A DNA stretch of 64,000 nucleotides from Centroberyx gerrardi. Lineage: Eukaryota > Chordata > Actinopteri > Beryciformes > Berycidae. The DNA lies in the NCBI RefSeq assembly GCF_048128805.1, contig NC_136013.1:6952102-7016101 (forward strand). Direction: 5' to 3'. The position numbers and the translations under genes were made by a program. Within the stretch, counting starts at the first letter, position 1. The number at the start of each line of letters is the position of its first letter. Below, piece by piece: positions 55,901 to 64,000 of the stretch. The notes below the pieces were generated by a model, which was given only the letters and a program-made list of their open reading frames with translations, had not been told where the DNA came from and searched no databases.

Positions 55901-58900
55901 ACTTTATCTGTAAACCAAAAACACAGTGTATTTTTCATGTCAATGAATAGACGGCATCACCCTGTTGCACAAACACAGCATACCATGGTCATGACATCAT
56001 CAACAAGGCAATAAGAAAACTCCTATCTAAAACGCGTACCTTGTTCATACATGTATCCAGGAGTTGAGGATCTTTGATGTGGTTCCTAAAAATGGTTTGA
56101 AAGGGTAAGTTTTGGAGCATACTGTATTTCTGAGGGTAATAAGAATTTGAAACTATATCTAACACCACATGCCAAAACAATACAGAGTGAGTATTTACAA
56201 GAACTGAATCCAGTTTCTCTTTGACACGCTGCATTTTCAGGGACAGTTTTGTTGCTTGGGCATACTGATCCATCGCTGAAGAAGTAGATGTGTCCTGGAA
56301 CACTGAAGGCTCAGGTGTGTTTCTCAAGGTTTTAGTGTCAACAGAAGCACATCTGCTCCCTCCTTTCATATTCTGCACCTCCAGTTGGGAAACTGCACAG
56401 AACAGAAAGACATAAAGACATATTCTCAGCTCAATATGATTATTTCTGTATATCTGTGCCTTTGTGTTGCTATTGAACTGACTTAAAGTAAGAATGAGGA
56501 GAAGCTACAAATGTGCTGTGGGAGCAAACATCAACATCACTTTGCCTGACCTATCTTGAAATAACATTCTGATTCAAATTTGGAAAAAAAGTGAGGTAAA
56601 TGAGAGATTCAGGGGCTGGATCCAGGCAAAAGAAAAATGGCACTTGTCACATGAGTTTTTTCACCGAGGAAAGAGCTAACCTTTGCGGTCGTACAGGTAC
56701 ACATGGACAGGCTGGCTCTGACCAAAGGCGCAGAAAGCGACCATGTTCTCGTGAGGGTGGAATGCCACACCGCGGAGAGCCGTGGGGTAACAAAGCTCCG
56801 AGTACACCGCCACCTGGTCGCCTGGGAAAACAGACGAAACATCCGGCAGCTTGAACCTCTATGCAGAATACTGTCAATAATACTTTCAAGAACAGATTGG
56901 CTGCTATTCAGAGGAAAGGCACATGATCCTCACCAGTTTCGGCATTCCAAACATAGGCCATCCCATCCTCGCTACCAGAAAAGATGAAGTTCCCACAGGG
57001 AGTGAAAGTGCTGTAGATCCTCTCTCTGTAGTTTGTAGCACCGGTGTACTTCTTGACGGCCAGTCTGAAACAGACAGATAACAGATAAATGACAAGTTAC
57101 ATGCTTTTGGTCAAAGAAAAGTTACAGACTCCCAAGTTTGAACAAAAAAGTTCAATATTTTTATTTCACAAGGACCCAAACAACAATTGTACTGGAAAAC
57201 AAAATTCTATCGTTCCTCATACTTTTCAATGATACATTGTGCCTAAGATTATATTTTTCTTTGCTGTATCATATTGCCATTTACTGCTGCAATGACCCAT
57301 TAAAGTTTCATCTCATCATATTTACATTCTCAAATCCATCACCCGCAGGACACTGTCTTTGGCGTGGATGAGCAGGCGACGGCCGTTTGGATGGATCTCC
57401 AGCATGTTAATGGGGATACCGTTGAGGTCACTCTCGTCGATTTTCTGCCCAGAGACAAAACGTAGAATTTCAAAGTGATTAAATTATTCTGCTTCACAAG
57501 AGGAAGCCTTTCAGTGAGCGGTAGAATATTTTCATTGTTCTATGGATATTTATTCCCACTCAAATCAGCATCTAGGGAGTCTACAATCTATGGTATCTAC
57601 ATGTAGAGCTTAAAGTTTGGAAGCTAGAAAGAATAAATATTACAAAGTATTTATTCTGTACCTTCTCTATACCCCAGCGATGACATGGCTGCCGCTGCTT
57701 ACTGTCATTTACCAAGGTTTTCCAGACAATGATTAGACCCGCATTGTCTGCAGAGAACATTCTCCTTCCTAATTAAAACAAATACAACACAATGAACATC
57801 TACCATGATATTGTACAGCTGTATCCATCAAAAAAATATTTTCTTCATTCACATCACAAAACAAAACAATATAGCCTACATGAAGAGTTAATTTCCATAA
57901 AGCTGTATTTACAATTTGGAAAAATAAATCCTTATCTCAAGTTCATCATTCAGTATTTCTTAAATACAGTGGATCCACTGTATAAAAGTGTTTTTGTAAA
58001 CCAAGGACTCAACTTACCTATTGTTTTTCATAGGCGCATTGTTATTTTGTTTAAATTCTATGCAATCCATCATTTTGTAAGTGCAGACATAATTTTTTAT
58101 CACATGGTGGATATCTCCCTGTTTGTATGCTGCTGTGAACACCATACCTTCAGAGTCAAAGCAAGCCACGTTGATGAAACTGCTGTGACCCTCGAACTCC
58201 TGGAGCAGCTGGCCGTTCACGTCATGAACATCCAGCCTCCACACCCGTACCAGACAGTCGTAGCCGCCTGTCACCACCAGGTTCTGGGCCGTCGGGTGGT
58301 ACTGGGCACAGTACACAAACGACGGGTGAGGGAGCACCTTCTGGGCGATCCCCAGGAGCCCCTCCACATTCCACTCTCTGAGGGAAGAACGTGAGAATCT
58401 GTTAAGCATTCCATGAGGAAAAACGGAATAAAGCAAATACTATTTTATGCCAAGAAAAATGTGCTCCATGAATAATACTATTGAGCCAGACAATCACCAC
58501 TGGCACGGACTGCCTCTGAAAGCATGCTGTGTCACTGGTACCATAATGACAGGGACAGAAAACTACACATAAGAGGAGCGCTTACTCCCCCTAGAGGTAC
58601 TGTGAAAAACAGCTATTACAGAAATTCAGCCGCCAGCAGTGACACCTTGTGCACAAGTGTTTCATTCACATCCTAGCCATAACTTGCACTACAGTATTCT
58701 GTTCTTATGTGTTTTTCTATTTTAATTGGATTCCTTATTTTAAGTCTTTATCTTTGTGAATTATATGTTCCTATTCTTTTTATATGAGAGGACCCAGCAT
58801 ACTAGCATTTCATTGCAACTTGAACTTGATATCAGTTCTACCTATTCTTTATCTGATACATAGATAGTTACCTGACAGTTCCATCAGAGGAGGCTGACAA

Positions 58901-61900
58901 GAGGCTCCGGTCGTCCCTGGACCAGCAGAGATCATAGACGATGCTGAGATGGCCACTGAAGGCAGCCAAAACCTTGCCAGAGGGGATCTCATACACTGAA
59001 ACAGTACAAGACCAGGTTATTGTTTGTAGAGTTTATTTTAAATTTTTCAAAGCTTGAAAGTTGCAGACAATTTCCAGTGCTGCTCATGATCACCGTTTAC
59101 AAACCGCAAGTTAATCAGCTGGAGATTTCTGCTGAGCTGCCAAGTGGAGTGTGAAGAGATGCACAGATGAGGCGCTGCTTACCTACAACAGGGAAAGCGT
59201 CTCTGTCAGCACAAGCAGCAGCCAGTATTGTCCCGGCGTGAGAGAAGCGCACGGTGAAACAGCCCATCTGACCGCCACGGAATGACAGCACAGGCTTGTT
59301 GGGAATCCGACAGACCTTCACACACAAAAACTCCTGTAAGATTTCTTAAGTCAAACAATTATTATGACCAGGCCTGGGTCAAACAGTATTTGCAAATACT
59401 TTGAGTTTGTTTTAGCCTACCTAAGTGCCAGATGGGTGGGGTTTCACAAGGGGCAATACAATGAGTGGCAATTTAGTTTACTTTCCCACAATAAAGAACT
59501 TATCTGACACAATCCTATCTTGTCCCAATGCAGTGAACCCCACCTACCTGGTAGTCCATGCAGGTTAAAACAATCAATGCGACTACTACTAACCAGGTCA
59601 GTTTACTACATTCGGAAAATAACCAAATCATAGCTACGGTTAGTTTATAATGCAGGCATTCATATGATGCAACAGTCAAGATATTCTTTCGACATCTGTT
59701 CAATAATTTCTGATACTACCAACCTGACCAGGCATCCTGCTCCATCTCAAGACAGAGGGCTTGCTGTCCAGATGCTGCGTCAAGCTTCTCTTGGTGACTT
59801 CACTCTGCAGTTCACTGTAGGAGGTGCTGCCCCTCTCCTCTTGCAGCGCCATCATGGAACGGATGCTGGGGTCCACCTGCAGAACAAAAACCATACAACC
59901 ACATATTACTAAAATCCACTAATGACTTGATGTTCTTTCAATTTTACACTAGAATAGCTGAAAATGATGTCACCGCAACAACTGTAGAAGGCATATGATA
60001 TTATATATATATACACGACACTAGTCACTGTCACAAAAGATGTTAATTTTGCAAAGGCCATCATGGACGTTATAAACATTTGCAGCTTTAAGTCTGGCCA
60101 GTCTATTAATATTTGCCAAGTGCAGAAAAAGAAGTGCACAATATAGTCAGCAGTTGGTAGCATGTGCAACACTCATGATTAAAAAGTAGCAGTTATAATA
60201 CAGCAACAAACTTACATGCTCAGGGAGTTTAATGCCCTTTAGAGTAATGTAAAGGGTCGATGTGTATCTGTTTCGGGCGTATCTCCTCCACCAGTCTACC
60301 ACCTCGATTGTTTTAGGTTGTCTCTTTGCCCGGGCTGGAGGGCAGAAGAGCTGGAGGCGAAGTTTACTGTCAATGTTCAGCACACCATTCGTGCCTACAA
60401 GCTAAAAGATACAGGGGAAAATGAAAATAAGCATTACAAAAAGCAATTAAAAAAAAAAATTTTCGTCTCAATGGCCAGGCCAAATGTAGTACCTTGAGGA
60501 ATGCCCACGCAATTTTTCTGAATCCTCGCTCATGCTTGTCTACATCAACATTGGCTCTTGCTTCTTCCATGGTCATGAAATCCAGGATCTGTAGGACACA
60601 TTTCAATTAAAGAATTCTCAGACCGCCACATTTAAACTGGCTTAAAAATTTAACATTTCTAAATGAATTAAATGTCTCTTACTTCAAAGAAGAGTATAAC
60701 CCTGGGGCTTTCATCGCTATCCTGAACAAAGTAACCAAAGCGTTCATTGAAGATGATCTGCTCCTCCCACTCAGGGACGGTTGATTTATTCTTCTTGAAA
60801 TCAAAAGGCTGGGTCATGATGGGAAGAATATGGTCAACGTTCTCCTGCTCATAAAATGAGGAGACTGGTCGATCACTAAAAAACATGAGAAGGACATAAT
60901 GCATTTTAAGCAGATAGAAATTTTGAAGCTGTGCAATTATAGGGTTTATATTTTATTCATTCAGCAGTTACACAAATCACAGCAAGACCAGTACCCCCAC
61001 TGTGAAATACTTAGCTAGATTTTCCTAAAACACAAATAACTGTGGTCCTAATGTTTCAAATTATAATAAAATATCCAAAGAGGGAATGCAACCTGCACTA
61101 GAAACACAACTGGGAGCAAAACAAAGGCAAAGGTACTCCTGAGCACCACTGCTACATAAAGTTACAGAGGAAACACTGAATTGCAATAACGTAGCGTCTG
61201 AGTATCCACTCTCACCTGTGCTCTTTCTTCACATATTGCCCAGTGATCTCATCAACAACATGGATCTTCACCATGGGGTGTGAGATCAGTAGGTCAGTCT
61301 TAAGGCGGTCTGTCCTGTGGACATACACTCCCAGCACGAGACTGTCGTCAAAGGTTGGTCTCTGTGGTACTTTTACCTCTGTTTCACTGTCTTCCTTGAC
61401 AACTAAAAATAGGAAAATAAGACACAATATTCACCCACATTGTACACTGAAACAAGTTTTTAACGGAACTTGGTAAATACTTTTCTTACAATTAGCTTCC
61501 CATTACCTTGCTTTCTCCTCTTCTTCTTCTTTTCCTTGGATTCAGCTTCATTTTCCATATCAACATCCGGCTCTGCACCTTCATCTTGATCCCTGGTGGT
61601 GGGGAAAGTATTAAATCTCTTTCTCAGTTACCTCTACATGCTGCTGAAAATCTGTCACTGTAATAACTGACTGTGAAATAAGACAAATCCAACGTGATAT
61701 GAGTAGTTCTACTCACCTTATTTCCGACTCAGTATTTACAGATTTCAGCTTCTTCTTTTTCTTCTTCCCGACGTCATTATTCAGTACATCTTGGGAGGCA
61801 GCATTCTTGTCTGTTTTTTTGACAGTTGTCTTTTTCACAGTCCTCTCCTCCTCCTGTGCAATCTGCTGCTGGTATTCATGCAGCAGCTCGTCCTCGGCGT

Positions 61901-62986
61901 CCACCACCTGGCTCTCTGCCTTAGCCTCCACATCCTCTTTACTCCTCCCCTTCTTACTTCTTCGCTTTGGTTCCCTTCCACCACCAACACCATCTGGCTC
62001 CAAAGAGATCTCAGACTTGGAGGCATCTGCATCCTTACTGCTGTCTTTCTGGATGTAACTTGGGGTGTCCTCAAGCACAGGGGGTGAGGGAAGGTCCCTC
62101 TTATTCTTTCTCTTGCCTTTAGATGTTTGAGTCTCCTCTTGGCTTCCACCGTTGTTGATATTAAACTTCTCTGCTATTTCCCTCTCTCTGCGCTTGTTCT
62201 TGGTGAAGCGAGGGCTTCCCCGTTCGGGGTGGTACGTGTTCTGGAGGATAGTCTCATCCTCTTCTTCTTTCTCAAGGTTGAGATTCTTTTTTAGAGTCTG
62301 AAGCTGAAACAGAAGCAGGGAACAGGAAGAGCTAAACATACATGTATACTTGTAAAGTTAATTGTTTTGCATGAAAGTGTGGAGGCAACTTTCTAGTGTT
62401 CAAACACCTCATGGTACCTGTTTTATTGCACTATATGGCCCAGATAGATCGTTCTCTCTCCCACAAACAAAATAAAATGTCAACCTTTAAAATTACTTTG
62501 TACTGCACCCCACACCGTAATTTGGTGGAAGAGGATGAAGGAATACTACACAACCGGGTATAAAAGCTGAATTTCTATATAATAAGTGCTGTTTGGTGGG
62601 TCATATGTATGCTGAATTTTCCATTGGACCAGAATGATTCAAAAAGGTCTTAAGTCATGTTCTACAATGTATGGGTGTTTGTCAATAAGCAATTCAACAC
62701 TAAACTATCAGATTTTGGCAGTTTGATGTGCTCTGTCCCATATAAAGGGAGAACAGCATGTATCAGAACAACATACCACAATGGTCTCCTGAGGTTCCGA
62801 ACTTTTCTTCTTCAATTTTTTCTTCTCTTTTGGAGGGTCAGTGTATTTCTTTAACACCTCATTGAATCTGTCCCGGGTCTTTGCCCGGGCTTCACTTTCA
62901 CCTGTAGAAATGATACAGCCTGTAGTAAGCAACCTGGACCTGGTAAGATGTCAACAGTCCTGTAACTACTACATAGATGCATTATA

Positions 62987-63034
<48 letters not shown>

Positions 63035-63060
63035 ATAGCAAGGAGCTCACCTGCTGGCAT
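52938..63060 (-). CDS. ahi1: Jouberin (Abelson helper integration site 1), ciliary transition-zone protein
   Basis: Scaffold at the ciliary transition zone; mutated in human Joubert syndrome (family knowledge). Exons 5' to 3': 63051-63060, 62777-62901, 61717-62303, 61507-61592, 61216-61402, 60683-60875, 60493-60588, 60216-60401, 59724-59876, 59183-59333, 58872-58995, 58148-58377, 57662-57768, 57326-57444, 56934-57064, 56681-56821, 56199-56392, 56040-56085, 55855-55907, 55161-55281, 54715-54773, 54482-54544, 54231-54393, 54047-54132, 53662-53741, 52938-53118. All phases agree; 1223 aa (human 1196). It starts [16 protein letters not shown] (human MPTAESEAKVKTKVRF). Order: charged Lys/Glu-rich coiled coil (1-270), conserved pre-WD region with [19 protein letters not shown] and [11 protein letters not shown]40 repeats (about 545-880), variable linker, SH3 (about 1055-1108), basic tail. 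It is convergent with slc18b1. Confidence 0.96.
54231..54393 (-). other. ahi1: ahi1 SH3-domain exon
   Basis: A single exon encodes [20 protein letters not shown], then [20 protein letters not shown] and YVAEE. The ALYDY motif (as SLYDY), the WW pair and the GYFPATYV end are the usual peptide-binding residues of SH3 domains. It matches human [20 protein letters not shown]. Confidence 0.93.
56681..59333 (-). other. ahi1: ahi1 WD40 propeller exons
   Basis: Seven exons encode the beta-propeller. Recognisable repeat ends are [56 protein letters not shown] and [13 protein letters not shown]. Spacing and order match human AHI1. The acceptor at 57769-57770 was preferred to the nearer one at 57742 because it keeps [11 protein letters not shown], the equivalent of human GHHMYSGDCTG. 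Confidence 0.9.
62987..63033. repeat. (TG)n microsatellite 12 bases from the ahi1 first coding donor
   Basis: A pure TG repeat, so (CA)n in the ahi1 transcript. It begins about a dozen bases downstream of the GTGAGC donor (63045-63050) of the first coding exon. Confidence 0.95.
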
Positions 63061-63126
63061 TGTCAGGCACCGAAATCTCTCTCATTATGTGGACAAGAGA
63101 CTCAACCAAGGAGGGAGGCTTTAAAT
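63061..63126 (-). other. ahi1: ahi1 5' UTR portion of first coding exon
   Basis: An acceptor TTATTTTTAG ends at 63127 and could open an exon running through the ATG at 63060 to 63051. Upstream, AGTTTTCCAAAG|GTATAG (63490-63502) is a plausible donor for a non-coding first exon that starts near 63600. Inferred from splice signals only. Confidence 0.4.
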
Positions 63127-64000
63127 CTAAAAATAACGTTACAAACAGGGCTAACGTTACTCCGCTAATCTAACGTTGGTGTTGGGGGATCAAATTAGCT
63201 TAAATGCTAAAGTTAGTTCGCTAAGTTAGTTGTAGCAATTTGAAGGAGACCACAGGAACAGAAACTGTAACGACAAACATCATGTTTTCTATGGCATGTG
63301 CTTAGCTAAGGAAAATACCCTTAGCGATAAGCTAACGGTTAGCTAGCTACCGTTAGATACGTTAGTTAGCTGGCTAACGTTAGCTGATAGTGCCAAATAT
63401 AGCATGCTAAGTTTGTTTACGTTAGGTTTAGGTCGCTTAAACGGTCGCTTAAACGGTCTGAGCCTTACGAAACAAAACCAAGCCTCAAAACTATACCTTT
63501 GGAAAACTAGCTAGCAGCTAACTGCAAGTAGCTAGCCTGCAGTGATTGGGATCTTCTCCAACCTCACCAACAACGCTGCGATGGTTTCCAAGTCAACCAC
63601 AACAACAAGGTGGAAGAGGAGGGAGGAGCGTGACGCAGCTCGAACAAAGATTCCACCAATGAGGTTTGAGGACAGAAGAATCCCTGCCCAAATCCCAAAT
63701 CCTGACAACTGTGTGATTTCCTTTAATTACAGCAACTTTTGTAAAAATAAATAAATAAATAAATAAATACTCAAGTGAAGAAGATAAACGTGGTCCTGTA
63801 AAATTACAATCTGATACGATGTAACATATCGACACACAATAAATTCTATACAATGTGTTTATAAACACGTTCTCCATTCTGACTTTTGATAGATATGGAT
63901 TGCTTGTCAATCAACTTTTTTTTTTAATCATTATCGGACAATAACAGACGCACAATAATCACACGGCAATGGTCTTTCGGTCACGTGACGTCTCACTAGG
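63127..64000. other. ahi1 upstream region
   Basis: Holds the presumed ahi1 non-coding exon and promoter (about 63490-63700). A cluster of GTTAGCTAGCTA-type short repeats (63150-63440) and an (AAAT)n tract (63744-63770) flank it. From 63780 to the edge I see no gene. Confidence 0.5.
63584..63597. promoter_or_regulatory. X-box-like (RFX) motif in the ahi1 promoter region
   Basis: GTTTCC-AA-GTCAAC matches the RFX X-box consensus (GTNRCC, 0-3 spacer, RGYAAC) as two near-perfect half sites; the T for G in the second half and T for R in the first are mismatches. It lies about 90 bases upstream of the presumed ahi1 first-exon donor. RFX factors control many ciliary genes. Function inferred. Confidence 0.35.

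Noticed and set aside
57742..57743. Nearer acceptor (TCTCTGCAG) for ahi1 exon 57662-57768
   Set aside because: It is also in frame but would delete RRMFSAD, which has a counterpart in human AHI1 (GHHMYSGD).
1..64000. CRISPR array, prophage, bacterial operon or endogenous retrovirus
   Set aside because: No spaced direct repeats, phage genes or retroviral gag/pol-like frames are seen; all long coding content is accounted for by five vertebrate genes.

Overview
The window is vertebrate nuclear DNA and almost certainly a ray-finned (teleost) fish. It holds split genes with GT-AG introns that are short compared with mammals. It also carries many (CA)n/(TG)n microsatellites and short non-autonomous DNA transposons (hAT-like, Tc1-like, TTAA-flanked), plus tRNA-like SINE heads typical of fish. 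There is no bacterial operon, CRISPR array, rRNA or convincing functional tRNA. I read gene identities by joining exons by eye, checking splice phase at every junction and comparing with remembered human proteins. No alignment was run.

Layout, left to right. (1) 1-24890, minus strand: the 5' part of syne1 (nesprin-1), 26 coding exons. They encode the tandem calponin-homology actin-binding domain and the first spectrin-type repeats (about 1128 residues). The gene runs off the left edge, so the KASH end is absent. (2) 27734-29052, plus: myct1, two coding exons, 185 aa, head-to-head with syne1. (3) about 30000-44000, plus: tulp4 (tubby-like protein 4), 15 coding exons, about 1835 aa, with WD40 repeats, a SOCS box and a tubby domain split by a huge insert. 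That insert carries a glutamine-rich tract of about 187 residues. (4) 45250-50927, plus: slc18b1, a 12-TM major-facilitator polyamine/amine transporter, 14 coding exons, 451 aa. (5) 52938-63060, minus: ahi1 (jouberin), 26 coding exons, about 1223 aa, with WD40 and SH3 domains, convergent with slc18b1. Its promoter lies near the right edge.

The genes do not form one pathway. In human all five lie on 6q: SYNE1/MYCT1/TULP4 in 6q25 and SLC18B1/AHI1 in 6q23, from memory. The window thus joins two parts of an ancestral 6q-like linkage group. Two of the genes concern cilia: ahi1 acts at the transition zone, and TULP4 is a tubby relative. An RFX X-box-like site sits in the ahi1 promoter region.

I did not find a new multi-gene system. 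The observations most worth following are:
- a phase-compatible alternative first coding exon inside syne1 intron 1
- the giant Gln-rich insert between the two halves of the tulp4 tubby domain
- a tulp4 start codon that may lie one exon upstream of the remembered human start
- transposons ending within tens of bases of splice sites
- CA/TG repeats beside donors
- several foldback repeats.
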